This document shows, piece after piece, positions 41,728-50,556 of a DNA stretch of 64,000 bases (positions within the stretch are counted from its first letter, which is position 1; every line of letters starts with the position of its first letter). Position numbers and translations under genes: made by a program. The DNA comes from Halioxenophilus aromaticivorans. GTDB taxonomy: Bacteria; Pseudomonadota; Gammaproteobacteria; Pseudomonadales; Cellvibrionaceae. The notes beneath the pieces were generated by a model, which saw only the letters and a list, made by a program, of their open reading frames with translations, did no database searches and was not told where the DNA came from. The DNA lies in NCBI RefSeq assembly GCF_042850945.1, contig NZ_AP031496.1, positions 3,472,001 through 3,536,000 of the forward strand, given 5' to 3'.

Positions 41728-43260
41728 TTAATCGTACTCAAAGTTTTCAATATCGTTTAGCAACCCGTCTTCACCGGGTGCTAACCGACTTACTGGCTTT
41801 TTTCCGGCAGCGACTTGCTGTACCTCTTTGTTGGTGGTTGATTTTTTAGTGCTGCTGGTTTCGATGTCTTCTTCGGGCTCCAGTATCGCCCCTTCGCCGG
41901 CACGGATACCGACGTGAAATGCGGCAAAGCCCGGTTGCACCACCTGATTAACCGCCATGCCAATGACTCGGCCATCGTGGGGTGAGACAATTTTGGTTTT
42001 GCGGTTAGTAATTGGGTCTCGCACTTCGCCCAACAAATCGCCGGCATCAACTTTATCGCCCAAAACAACACTGCTAAATAAAATACCGCCTCGTTCGGCC
42101 CGCACCCACACCGATTGGTAATACACGGGCTCCGGGTCGCCCCACAAACTGAAGCGTTTCACCATGCCCATGTGATCCATCAAGGTATGAATGCCCTTAA
42201 CACCATGGGCTACCGAACGCTCCTGTAAACGCATAGACTCGCCGGCCTCCAGGGTTACCGCCGGGATTCCTGCCTCCACCGCCGCTCGGCGCAAAGTTCC
42301 CTCTGCACCTGCACTTTGCAGCACCATGGTAGCGCCAAACCCTTGGGTAAGTTTAACCACAGCGGGGTTACTGATATCGGCCCGCAATTGAGGAATATTG
42401 GTGCGATAAAAAGACCCGGTGTGTAAATCCACCAGCGCATCGCAGTGGCTGATGACTTGCGTAAAAAACGAATAGGCCAACCGAGACGCAGAACTGCCTT
42501 CCGGGTTACCAGGGAAGTAGCGGTTTAAGTCACGCCGGTCGACCAAGTAGCGCGAGCTGCGGCGAAACCCCTGTAGGTTAACAATGGGAACACCAATAAC
42601 GGTACCGGATAATTCGGTAGGGTCGATGTTATAGAGCACCCGGCGCACCACTTCGATACCGTTCAGTTCATCACCGTGCAAGGCGGCGGTTAAACACAGT
42701 ACCGGTCCGGGCTTAACGCCGTGGGCAATCAGCACCGGCGTAGGTGTAGAGATCATTTCGAAGGACTGCTCTGGCGACCAAGACAAGCGCGTGGTTGTGG
42801 ACGGCGGCACTTCGGTGTTGAGAATAACCAGTGCTTTAGCAGCGGATACTTTATCGCTAGCCGGCGCCGGCTTAGGTGCAGTAGCGGTACTGTTGCTTGG
42901 CTCAGACTTTGGTTCTGCTACTGCAGGCTCCGGGGCTGATTTGGGGTTGAGTACAACCTCTTTTACCTCCACCGGCTCGGCCAATTGAATGCTTTCAGCC
43001 CTGGGCAGATTTTCGTTGGCAAGTTTATCCGCCAATTCAGCGTCTTTGGCGTCCGTTTCTGCCGCTTGTTGCTGGGCTTTCGCTGCCTCGGGCTTTGGCT
43101 CACTGCTCGTGGTGGGCTTAGCTTCGGCGCTGGCCTGTTCCGCTTTTGGCTCCTGGGCCTCGCTAGCAATAACCTCGGTACGGCCGTAACACCAAATACT
43201 CTGCGCCAGTAACAACGCTCCCACGGCCCATTTGGCGCGGTAAATCTGCTTTTGGGTCAT
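41728..43260 (-). CDS. Succinylglutamate desuccinylase/aspartoacylase-family protein with long spacer
   Basis: About 510 aa from ATG 43260; the frame extends to 43383 but the added residues look non-coding. A hydrophobic segment near residues 10-24 (VGALLLAQSIWC) may be a signal or anchor. About 130 residues rich in Ala, Pro, Lys, Glu and Ser follow and are probably disordered. The M14-like zinc domain then shows HGDE (His195, Glu198), RDLNR (243-247) and DLHTG (His280). The C-terminal part has a biotinyl/lipoyl-like hybrid fold (GDLLGEV..., GRVIGMAV). It is probably an N-deacylase or peptidase-like enzyme acting in the periplasm. Substrate unknown. Confidence 0.8.
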   Translation of the reverse strand: MTQKQIYRAKWAVGALLLAQSIWCYGRTEVIASEAQEPKAEQASAEAKPTTSSEPKPEAAKAQQQAAETDAKDAELADKLANENLPRAESIQLAEPVEVKEVVLNPKSAPEPAVAEPKSEPSNSTATAPKPAPASDKVSAAKALVILNTEVPPSTTTRLSWSPEQSFEMISTPTPVLIAHGVKPGPVLCLTAALHGDELNGIEVVRRVLYNIDPTELSGTVIGVPIVNLQGFRRSSRYLVDRRDLNRYFPGNPEGSSASRLAYSFFTQVISHCDALVDLHTGSFYRTNIPQLRADISNPAVVKLTQGFGATMVLQSAGAEGTLRRAAVEAGIPAVTLEAGESMRLQERSVAHGVKGIHTLMDHMGMVKRFSLWGDPEPVYYQSVWVRAERGGILFSSVVLGDKVDAGDLLGEVRDPITNRKTKIVSPHDGRVIGMAVNQVVQPGFAAFHVGIRAGEGAILEPEEDIETSSTKKSTTNKEVQQVAAGKKPVSRLAPGEDGLLNDIENFEYD

Positions 43261-43541
43261 AAAATCTTGTCTCAACTTCTGCAACATGCTGACTATCTTA
43301 AAGATCGCAGCTTGAACACCACATAAACCACCTTTTACCGCAGTTATTTCGGTTTGCATAACAAAATCCGTTGTGCAAAGCAAAAAACCTGCGAATATTG
43401 TGGATCAGTAATACAAGTTTAGAAGAGAAGCGGTAAAAGCCTAGTAAAACAAGTTGTAGGCGAAGAAACTCAGCATTATCCCTACTATTTTCAGGCCTAT
43501 TATTTTTGGCGACAATGCCGGCGGAGGAAGAGTGACAGTGT

Positions 43542-43733
43542 CTAGGATTTTTGACCGGGCTTAAGGCCCCAATAATAGAAGCTCACCAGGCTGACAATGG
43601 CTAAACAAACCCAAGCTAATTTATCGCCCCAGCCTCCATCAGAAAACAGCGCGCTGGTCAGCCCTATGATAGTGAGCACAGCCAGCAAGATTGGCGCGCT
43701 CCAGATTGCCGTCGAAGTTAATTTCTGTCTCAT
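43542..43733 (-). CDS. Small two-helix membrane protein of iron uptake operon
   Basis: A 63-aa protein with two hydrophobic segments (about residues 11-29 and 38-55). Its ATG overlaps the stop of the PepSY gene by four bases, which supports its being real. It is the last gene of the TonB receptor-PepSY unit. Small membrane proteins often follow such genes; no function is assigned. Confidence 0.7.
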   Translation of the reverse strand: MRQKLTSTAIWSAPILLAVLTIIGLTSALFSDGGWGDKLAWVCLAIVSLVSFYYWGLKPGQKS

Positions 43734-44932
43734 GGGTTGGCCACCCTGGCAGCGCCACTGGCTACCACAGTGCCGGCCACCGAGCTGCCGGCATCAGATT
43801 CGCTGTCGTTCAACTTCAATCGATCTACGATGGAAACCTTGCGTTTTTTCCACCACAAATACACACCGCTGAGTAACACAATAATGGCCAGCACGTCCAA
43901 GATGGCCCATAAAATTTTCAGCGGCATGCCGGCGTAATCACCAAAATGCAGTGGCTGTGATAACAACAAGGTAGTGACATACCAAGGCATTTGGCCTACG
44001 GCAGAAACGGTACCGGTGCCGGCATCCACCAGCACCGGCGTCAGCAGTTTGGAGGTTAGAGGCGTATTACCCATCATAAAAAAGGTAAAGTGGTCTGGCG
44101 TACTGAATGGGTTTTTAGGAAACGCCACAAAACTGACTTCGCCCTGGGGAACCTCGTCACTCACCGCATTCAGAGCCTGCTGAAAACTGGCCGGGTTGGC
44201 TACCTCAGATAGAGGCTGCGCCGCCTTGGCCGACTGAGCCAATGCGGCTAGCTCTGTACTTTGCCAATGGTTAAATACTAAGAGCGATAAGGTATTGATG
44301 GTACCGGTTAAGCCAACCACCAGCACCCACGTTAGCGTAACAATGCCCAGTAGATTGTGGAGGTCCAACCATTTTACCCGGCTGGACTTATTCGCCCGCA
44401 CGGTGCCAAATTTTAATTTCGACATAAATGGCCCGTACACCACAACACCGGAGACCAGCGACGCGGCCAACAGCAATCCCATGGCCCCTAAAAACAACAT
44501 ACCACTGAGCCCGGCGAACATGTCTAAATGCAGGCGGAAGAGAAAGTACATTATGCCTTGGCGCACGGGATATTCGTGGAGCAACTCACCGGTGCGAACA
44601 TCGTACATATAAAACGCGGAGCCCTCGGGAGCATCAATGGCTTCGGCCATGGTTACGTGCCAAGCTTCCGGTTCGTCCGGGTCGCGGAAGAGATATTGCA
44701 CTACGTCCTGGGGACGTTTTGCCTGAGCCGATTGAATAATGCTATCCACGCTCACCTGCGTAGTTACTCCCGGTAGCTCCGGCGGCTCTACAGCGTTGCC
44801 CAGGGCGTGTTCGATTTCATGGTAAAAAATTAACGGCAGGCCGGTTAGGCACAACATTAATAAAAAAAGCGTGGAGATTAGACTGGTCCATTTGTGAACT
44901 AGGTACCAGTTCTTCAGTGTTTTTGTTTGCAT
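43730..44932 (-). CDS. PepSY-associated TM protein (iron-regulated inner-membrane protein)
   Basis: A 400-aa inner-membrane protein with about four transmembrane segments. The first is LISTLFLLMLCLTGLPLIF at about 18-36, one lies near residues 140-165, one near 195-215, and the last is ILDVLAIIVLLSGVYLWWKKR. PepSY-like domains lie between them, in the periplasm. The C-terminal tail is cytoplasmic. Relatives (PiuB-like) act with siderophore receptors, probably in iron release or reduction. It follows the TonB receptor gene 126 bases downstream. Confidence 0.88.
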   Translation of the reverse strand: MQTKTLKNWYLVHKWTSLISTLFLLMLCLTGLPLIFYHEIEHALGNAVEPPELPGVTTQVSVDSIIQSAQAKRPQDVVQYLFRDPDEPEAWHVTMAEAIDAPEGSAFYMYDVRTGELLHEYPVRQGIMYFLFRLHLDMFAGLSGMLFLGAMGLLLAASLVSGVVVYGPFMSKLKFGTVRANKSSRVKWLDLHNLLGIVTLTWVLVVGLTGTINTLSLLVFNHWQSTELAALAQSAKAAQPLSEVANPASFQQALNAVSDEVPQGEVSFVAFPKNPFSTPDHFTFFMMGNTPLTSKLLTPVLVDAGTGTVSAVGQMPWYVTTLLLSQPLHFGDYAGMPLKILWAILDVLAIIVLLSGVYLWWKKRKVSIVDRLKLNDSESDAGSSVAGTVVASGAARVANP

Positions 44933-44950
44933 GCTAATTCGGTTTAATTG

Positions 44951-44974
44951 ACGCCGCTCTAAACAAGGCGGCGT
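44951..44974. terminator. Stem-loop between TonB receptor and PepSY genes
   Basis: ACGCCGC (44951-44957) pairs with GCGGCGT (44968-44974) with a 10-base loop, in the gap between the two leftward genes. No T-run follows, so partial termination or transcript processing is more likely than full stop. Confidence 0.4.
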
Positions 44975-45058
44975 TATATGATTGAGGTTGAACGTTGGTT
45001 AATGACACTGCGACGGGGCTTACCCGCCATGGGTGATCTTCCCAATCTAAAGTCACGA

Positions 45059-47164
45059 TTAAAAATTCAATTGGTAACTTAACTCGTAGGTGCGCGGAGC
45101 GGCATAGTAACCAATCTCGTACAGGCTGGTAATGTACTTTTCGTTGGCCAGGTTTTTCACGTTTAACTTCACCCGCGATTGACTGTTGACGTCCCAATGG
45201 GCAAAAACATCAAATACCGCGTAGGCGCCCTGTTTCACATTACCACCGGTGTAACTGTCCACTCGGCTGGTGTCATCCTGCCATCGGCCAGACAAGCCCA
45301 GGGCGACATCCGGCTGCGAGGGTAACTGCGCACTCAGGGAGAACTTAGCCGAGGTTTCCGGCACCCATTGGTAGGTGGTTTCACCCTGCTGGTTTTCAAT
45401 ATCCAATCGGGTTAGGCTGCCGGAGACTTGAACGTAGTCGTTGATTTGACCACTGATTTCTAACTCTACACCCTCAGAGACAATATCCTCTCCGGTGTAA
45501 AAGTACTGCCCCGTATTAGGGTTAAACCCAGCGTAAACACCCAACCCTTGCTGATCTGCTTTGAATACCGCGAGGTTGCTGATTAGGCGATCATCCAGCC
45601 AGGTGGCTTTCACCCCCAGTTCGTAGTTTTCCCCCTTGGTTGGCGCCAGGTAGTTATCGTTGGCGTTGAGGTAATCCTGTGGTTGGTAAATGTCGGAGTA
45701 GCTAACGTAGCCCATTACACGATCGGTTAAATCCACCGTAATGCCTAAATAGGGGCTTACTTCGGACTCTTTCAAATTGTTACCCAACGCGGTTGCCTCT
45801 CGGGTGAAATCGATGGCATTGACACCGGCAATGACGTTGGCAAGCCCCACACTTAACTGTAGTGCGGCGTAGGCGCGATCTAAGCTGTCATCCGTGGCGC
45901 TGCTGAACACTCGGCCCTGCCACTGCGGCCGGGGAATCGCATTTAAAGCATAGGGAAACGCCGGCAGCGGGCCGTAGGCGGGCTCGGTTAGGGCGAAGGG
46001 GTATTGGTATTGCACATTTTCGGTTTTAGCCTGGCTAAAGCCCGCGATTAACTGGTGATCCTGGCCCCAGGCGCTGAAGCCACCGCTCAGTTTAATCTCT
46101 AAGATATCGGCTTCATCTTCACTGGGCCATTTGCCCGGCCAGCCCACCAGCCCCTCGCCGGTGGTCGGGTCTAAACCGGTAGTGGTGTAGGCAAAAAACA
46201 GTTCACTGTCGGAGCTTAGTGCGCGGTAGTCGTAACTCAGCTTTAGGTTCCAGTCCTTGGGCAGGTGGTAGGTGTATTCAATAAAACCGGTTTCGTTGGT
46301 GTTGTCCCAGTAGGTCCAGTTTTGTGCCGTGGTTGCGCTGCGGCTCCATTCCGCCTGGGTACCATCGCTGTTGGTAAACACCAAGCCGCCCCACATGTTG
46401 CCCTCGGAATTTGCCTCTTGATAAGAATAACCAAAGGCTAAGGTACCATTGTCGCCCACTTGGCCATCCACCACGGCGTACACAAAGGCGCGGTCATCTA
46501 GCTTGCCGTCGATGTAAGAGCCAGACTCTTCCACAGCCAATACCACTCGGCCAGCCCAACTGGCGGAGGCGTTAAAGGGCGTTGAATAATCGGCCTGCAG
46601 GCGATAGTTATCGTAGGAACCCGCCTGCACACCCACCTCTCCTTGGGCTGAATTTAAAGGCCGCTTGCGCACATAGTTGATCGTGCCGGAGGCATTACCC
46701 ACGCCGGTTAGCAGGCCATTTGCACCGCGAATAACTTCCACTTTTTCATAGCCATAGGAGTCAATTTCACCCTCCACCAAGCCCCAACTATTAGGCATGC
46801 CCACGCCATCCACTTGGGTGCTTTTGATCTCAAAACCACGAGAAAGATAATTGGTGCGGTTGGTTTCCCAGCGCTCAACACTCAGGCCCGGGGCCAAATC
46901 CAAGGCCTCGTTGATGCTGGCTGCACCGTAGTTGTCCATCATTTCACGGCTAACGACGCTGATAGACTGCGGCGTACTTTGGATATCCAGAGCCAAGCCC
47001 GTGGCACCTTCGCTGATGCGATTATCCCGCACGCCAAGTATGAACACTTCTTCTATGGCCTCCGCTTGAGCCACCGCCAGGGCAGAGAATCCACAGGAAG
47101 AGATAACGGAAGTAAGCAAAAACGCCTGTTTTAGGCTGACCTGTTTAAGGCTGAATGGGGACAT
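45059..47164 (-). CDS. TonB-dependent siderophore receptor
   Basis: A 701-aa outer-membrane receptor. The signal peptide ends near ALAVAQA (about 27-33). The plug has STPQSISVVSREMMDNYG and YLSRGFEIKSTQVDGV, then VEVIRGANGLLTGVGNASGTINYVRKRP in two blocks, all typical of FpvA/FhuE-type ferric-siderophore receptors. The barrel ends in LSYQLNF. A Fur-box-like sequence lies upstream, and a PepSY protein gene follows. The siderophore is not identifiable, and no biosynthesis genes are in view. Confidence 0.92.
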   Translation of the reverse strand: MSPFSLKQVSLKQAFLLTSVISSCGFSALAVAQAEAIEEVFILGVRDNRISEGATGLALDIQSTPQSISVVSREMMDNYGAASINEALDLAPGLSVERWETNRTNYLSRGFEIKSTQVDGVGMPNSWGLVEGEIDSYGYEKVEVIRGANGLLTGVGNASGTINYVRKRPLNSAQGEVGVQAGSYDNYRLQADYSTPFNASASWAGRVVLAVEESGSYIDGKLDDRAFVYAVVDGQVGDNGTLAFGYSYQEANSEGNMWGGLVFTNSDGTQAEWSRSATTAQNWTYWDNTNETGFIEYTYHLPKDWNLKLSYDYRALSSDSELFFAYTTTGLDPTTGEGLVGWPGKWPSEDEADILEIKLSGGFSAWGQDHQLIAGFSQAKTENVQYQYPFALTEPAYGPLPAFPYALNAIPRPQWQGRVFSSATDDSLDRAYAALQLSVGLANVIAGVNAIDFTREATALGNNLKESEVSPYLGITVDLTDRVMGYVSYSDIYQPQDYLNANDNYLAPTKGENYELGVKATWLDDRLISNLAVFKADQQGLGVYAGFNPNTGQYFYTGEDIVSEGVELEISGQINDYVQVSGSLTRLDIENQQGETTYQWVPETSAKFSLSAQLPSQPDVALGLSGRWQDDTSRVDSYTGGNVKQGAYAVFDVFAHWDVNSQSRVKLNVKNLANEKYITSLYEIGYYAAPRTYELSYQLNF

Positions 47165-47232
47165 GGTGGTACTCGGTTACATGGTAAGTTGCGGGTAGGA
47201 AAGCCGCAAACATACAGGTAGTGACCACCTCT

Positions 47233-47251
47233 GTAAATGATAATTATTATT
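47233..47251. promoter_or_regulatory. Fur-box-like site upstream of siderophore receptor
   Basis: The 19-base sequence GTAAATGATAATTATTATT matches 15 of 19 positions of the Fur consensus (GATAATGATAATCATTATC). It lies about 70 bases upstream of the receptor ATG. Iron repression by Fur is the expected control. Confidence 0.75.
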
Positions 47252-47320
47252 GTTTTTATTTATGACCATTTTGTACAGGATTGTTCGGTTCCCCTCCCCG
47301 TCACTGCACTCAGACGCGTC

Positions 47321-47491
47321 TCACACGGCCCTAGCCGCATCCCTATTAAGGAAATGGGCTTCCGAAGCACATAAATCACAGCTGTGAGTTCGCACTAATA
47401 CTTGACCTGCACTCGGAATAGGATCGTCAACTGTTCCAACCTTAATTCTACTTTCGTAAATATACGCCGCCTTCATATCTATCCCAGTCAT
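47321..47491 (-). pseudogene. Truncated N-terminal remnant of a zinc medium-chain dehydrogenase
   Basis: On the minus strand ATG 47489-47491 (or 47474-47476, in frame) opens a 56- or 51-codon frame ending at TGA 47321-47323. It reads as the GroES-like start of a zinc MDR: MKAAYIYESRIKVGTVDD, then PIPSAGQVLVRTHSC and DLCASEAHF, with the catalytic zinc Cys in place. After about residue 45 family similarity stops and the sequence runs into the TonB receptor promoter. The remaining 300 or so residues are missing. It begins 9 bases after the stop of the SnoaL-like gene, so it was once in that operon. Confidence 0.75.
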
Positions 47492-47497
47492 TCTCTG

Positions 47498-48004
47498 TTA
47501 TGCGGTAGGATCCTGCCAAACTTCTGCATAAGACGGATCAGAACTGTCACGTGCCCCGCCATACTTTTGGGTGATCGGAGTTACTGGCCTAATTTCATCT
47601 AAGTCACGAATTGCTATACGCTTGTTTAACAACCATCGCCCATGTTCTTTGGTCCAACTGTCTATATAACGGCTCCAAACCGTCATCTGCATAATTTGAT
47701 TGTTTTTATTTATTCTCAATGTAGCCGTTACGTAGGATTCGCTGGCCGCTGTGTCGCCCTGGACTTCAAGCAGAATATTCGACATTTGATGGCTGTGCGT
47801 TAAAAGCTGCTTATGCTGGCTACAAATTAAATCTATGACACCTGGCCCATTACCCTGATAAAAATCGCCATAATCCGCGACCGAATTAGAGCTCCAAATA
47901 GAATATCCTAACTCTGGATCTAATCTGTCGACGCAACGGCAATACCGATACAGATTGTCTGTGATATCACTTTTGTCTAACAATTTTTGAATATGTTTAG
48001 ACAT
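47498..48004 (-). CDS. SnoaL-like (NTF2-fold) protein
   Basis: A 168-aa SnoaL_4-type protein: helix DITDNLYRYCRCVDRLD near residues 14-30, YSIWSSNSVADYGDFY, HSHQMSNILLEVQGDTAASE and WLLNKRIAIRD. It resembles those at 10093-10611 and 13132-13560 but is not a close copy. It lies downstream of a GbsR-type regulator gene and upstream of the truncated dehydrogenase remnant. Reaction unknown. Confidence 0.83.
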   Translation of the reverse strand: MSKHIQKLLDKSDITDNLYRYCRCVDRLDPELGYSIWSSNSVADYGDFYQGNGPGVIDLICSQHKQLLTHSHQMSNILLEVQGDTAASESYVTATLRINKNNQIMQMTVWSRYIDSWTKEHGRWLLNKRIAIRDLDEIRPVTPITQKYGGARDSSDPSYAEVWQDPTA

Positions 48005-48070
48005 GCTAATTTCTCTTTAACAATTTAAATCTCGAGCTTCAAATCTGACGTCCTACCTATTCAGAACTTT

Positions 48071-48110
48071 TGCTAACCTTTGCTAACCTTTGCTAACCTT
48101 TGCTAACCTC
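48071..48110. repeat. 10-base tandem repeat, four copies
   Basis: Four consecutive copies of TGCTAACCTT (the last ends CTC) cover 48071-48110. They include the 3' end of the GbsR-type gene and provide its stop codon: on the minus strand the repeat reads AGGTTAGCAA, with TAG in frame. Because 10 is not a multiple of three, copy-number change would shift the frame and alter the C-terminus. Confidence 0.9.
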
Positions 48111-48560
48111 AGCCATCAACTCCTCTAGTTTAGTAATCATAGAGTGGCACAAAGCGGTGTAGACATGAGCACGCTTAGACAATGCGTCCATAGCTTCACT
48201 ATCCTCAGCTATATTCTCCGCACAGTTTCGCAGTAGATTACCTACAGAGCCGATCAATTGAGCTTGCTGAACAAGCACCGCCGAATAATCGCTGGATGGC
48301 GAGTATAAAACCTTCTTGGTTCCACTAAGTGTGGTACTTCGTATATGACCAAACGCTTCCAAACCTTTCGCTGAATTCCAAGCACCGACACGGCTCATCT
48401 TCAACGCCCCGGCTATTTCATCAACGGATACCGGTTTCTGTTTCAAAAACAAAAAACCCAAAACTTTGCCTGTTGCCGGCGCCAATCCCCATGGCGCAAG
48501 CAAAGCACTAAACGCATTAACGAACTGCATTTCTGCTTCATTCAAATTGTCATTGGACAT
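48093..48560 (-). CDS. GbsR/MarR-type winged-helix transcriptional regulator
   Basis: A 155-aa paralogue of the regulator at 7828-8328. Both have an N-terminal helix with PWG, a helix-turn-helix (VDEIAGALKMSRVGAWNS here), and a wing containing KKVLYS. The C-terminal helix likely mediates dimerisation. It is divergent from the SDR gene starting at 48694 across 133 bases, and its last codons and stop fall inside a 10-base tandem repeat. Control of the SDR and SnoaL genes is inferred. Confidence 0.8.
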   Translation of the reverse strand: MSNDNLNEAEMQFVNAFSALLAPWGLAPATGKVLGFLFLKQKPVSVDEIAGALKMSRVGAWNSAKGLEAFGHIRSTTLSGTKKVLYSPSSDYSAVLVQQAQLIGSVGNLLRNCAENIAEDSEAMDALSKRAHVYTALCHSMITKLEELMAEVSKG

Positions 48561-48574
48561 TTTCAGACACCACG

Positions 48575-48612
48575 TATTAACTATATTAATAATATATTGA
48601 ATATTGTTAATA
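48575..48612. promoter_or_regulatory. AT-rich inverted repeat upstream of GbsR-type gene
   Basis: TATTAAC (48575-48581) and GTTAATA (48606-48612) are inverted around a 24-base AT-rich spacer, 15 bases from the regulator's ATG and in the divergent promoter with the SDR. It is a candidate operator or -10-rich promoter overlap. Confidence 0.35.
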
Positions 48613-48693
48613 AAAACCAGTACTATTTACTCTTGTTACTCTTGGCTTCAAAGCAACATTAAACCAACTTATATAAAAGGGGAGTCTCAGCAG

Positions 48694-49497
48694 ATGACAA
48701 TGTATGAAAAGTATGGCCCTTGGGCCGTTATAGCCGGTGCATCGGAAGGCACCGGGCGAGCCTTCGCATCCAGGGTTGCCGCGCAAGGTATCAACTGCAT
48801 ATTACTAGCAAGACGGGAAGAGCCGCTGCAAGCCCTATCGATAGAAATCACACAGCGCCACGGCGTTGAGTGTGTCACGGCAAGTGTCGATCTATCTGCT
48901 CCCGACGCGACCGCATCTGTCATCGCCGCCATTGATAACCGTGAAGTAGGCTTATTTATCGCTAACGCCGGCGCTGACAGCGTAAATTCTCGATTTCTTG
49001 ACGCACCGTATGAACAGTGGCAAAGCCTAATACATCGTAACGTATTAACGGTAACAAGCTGCTGTCACCATCTCGGCCAACTAATGCGACAGCGACAGAG
49101 AGGGGGAATTATTTTAGTGGGTTCGGGCGCATGCTATGGCGGCTCAAGCCATATGGCGGTTTATTCTGGCACCAAAGCATTCGATCTATGCTTTGGCGAA
49201 GGTTTATGGACAGAATTACGTCCGCATGGTGTTGATGTGCTAAATCTCATTTTGGGTCAAACAGATACTCCCGCATTTAGAGCGACTTTAGCCAAGGTGG
49301 GATTACCACTACCTCCCAACCTCGCCACCCCGGACGAAGTCGCAAAATTAGCCTTAGAGAGATTGCCACACGGGCCTGTTTGTAACTGGGGTATCGATGA
49401 TAATGTAGTGGGATACGCACCCAACTCGGCTGCGCAAAGGCGGGATAGAGTCCTTCAAATTGATAAAGCCACAAGCAGCTTATTTGATCAAGGCTGA
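48694..49497 (+). CDS. SDR family oxidoreductase
   Basis: A 267-aa SDR from ATG 48694, with GGGGAG nine bases upstream; a frame opening at 48604 adds residues that look non-coding. The cofactor loop GASEGTG is at 15-21, Arg40-Arg41 after beta-2 (LLARRE) suggest NADP(H), NAG is at 91-93, and Ser144, Tyr157 and Lys161 are present. It is divergent from the GbsR-type regulator. The substrate is unknown. Confidence 0.88.
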   Translation: MTMYEKYGPWAVIAGASEGTGRAFASRVAAQGINCILLARREEPLQALSIEITQRHGVECVTASVDLSAPDATASVIAAIDNREVGLFIANAGADSVNSRFLDAPYEQWQSLIHRNVLTVTSCCHHLGQLMRQRQRGGIILVGSGACYGGSSHMAVYSGTKAFDLCFGEGLWTELRPHGVDVLNLILGQTDTPAFRATLAKVGLPLPPNLATPDEVAKLALERLPHGPVCNWGIDDNVVGYAPNSAAQRRDRVLQIDKATSSLFDQG

Positions 49498-49571
49498 TGC
49501 TTTTATGTGATGTATTCCAAACCGCAAAAGATGCTTATATATTGCACCGGAAAACATCTTGCCCTATCAAA

Positions 49572-50489
49572 TTAACATTCACCGCGTACACCCCAGTCAT
49601 TTGCCATGGGCTTGGGGCTATTTTTGAACTGGTCTCGAAATTTAGTTGGCGACTCGCCTTCCATTTTTTTGAAAAATCGAGTGAAATACGAGGGATCGGA
49701 AAACCCTAAGCGATAGCCAATTTGCTCAACACTCTTGGCCGTGAAGATAAGATCTTTTTTTGCCTCCATTAATCGGCGCTCTTCAAGCATTTCTTTCGGC
49801 GACTTATCCTCTACCGCCTCGCAGGCGGAGCGTAACTGAAAAGCCGACAAATTCAGCTGTTCGGCGTAGTTGGGAATTTTCACGTTATCAAACAAATATT
49901 GTTCAATAAGCGCTTTAAAGTTGGTGACTATTTGCCGTTGTTTGTTGCTGTAGCTGTTGAGTACCTTGCTAGCATTTTGGCTGGCGCGCTCCAATTCAAC
50001 CAGGATAGACACCAAATCGGATTCGATAATCACCTCGTAGGAGGTCCCGCGCAGGGTAAGCTCGCGCTGAATATTTTCAATTCGTTTAACTAACATATCC
50101 GGTGAGCAGAACTCGTCGGATATGGGAATTACGCCTGGCGTACTGAGCAACTGCCCTAGCTGTGGTAGACGATTAACCGTCTGCTGTAAGCAATAATCGG
50201 CCAACGTTAACACCCAGCCGTCGGTGTCTAATTCGTAGTGAAAGCCGTGAATGGCGTTGTCCGGCACGATGAGCGCGCAAGGGCTGGTAAATCGAACCGA
50301 CTCCTGCCCCAACATCATGGTGCCATCACCGGCCAGCACAATCATAATTTGAGCAAAATTAGGGTGGCTGTGCAGGTCGATTTTCCAGCCGCGCTCTTTG
50401 CAGCGCTTAGCCAGAATTTCGATGTTTAAAAACCAATCCACCGGCCCCTCAGAGGGCTGGCCGTAGAGCAAATAGTTTGGCACCTTCAT
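49572..50489 (-). CDS. AraC-family transcriptional regulator of the gallate locus
   Basis: A 305-aa AraC/XylS protein with an N-terminal cupin-like sensor domain (DLHSHPNFAQIMIVLAGDG near residues 39-57, DNAIHGFHYE about 77-86) and a C-terminal double helix-turn-helix (IPNYAEQLNLSAFQLRSACE; VEQIGYRLGFSDPSYFTRFFKK). The architecture resembles PobR/HpaA-type activators of aromatic catabolism. It is downstream of the gallate dioxygenase gene on the same strand. An aromatic-acid inducer such as gallate is inferred. Confidence 0.87.
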   Translation of the reverse strand: MKVPNYLLYGQPSEGPVDWFLNIEILAKRCKERGWKIDLHSHPNFAQIMIVLAGDGTMMLGQESVRFTSPCALIVPDNAIHGFHYELDTDGWVLTLADYCLQQTVNRLPQLGQLLSTPGVIPISDEFCSPDMLVKRIENIQRELTLRGTSYEVIIESDLVSILVELERASQNASKVLNSYSNKQRQIVTNFKALIEQYLFDNVKIPNYAEQLNLSAFQLRSACEAVEDKSPKEMLEERRLMEAKKDLIFTAKSVEQIGYRLGFSDPSYFTRFFKKMEGESPTKFRDQFKNSPKPMANDWGVRGEC

Positions 50490-50556
50490 AACACGCTACA
50501 ACACTCGCTTAGTTGATTGCCCGCTGAGCAAAGCTCTAGCGGGATACTCAATTGGG

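Noticed and set aside
48071..48110. Tandem repeats considered as a CRISPR array
   Set aside because: Units are 10 bases with no spacers and no cas genes are present.
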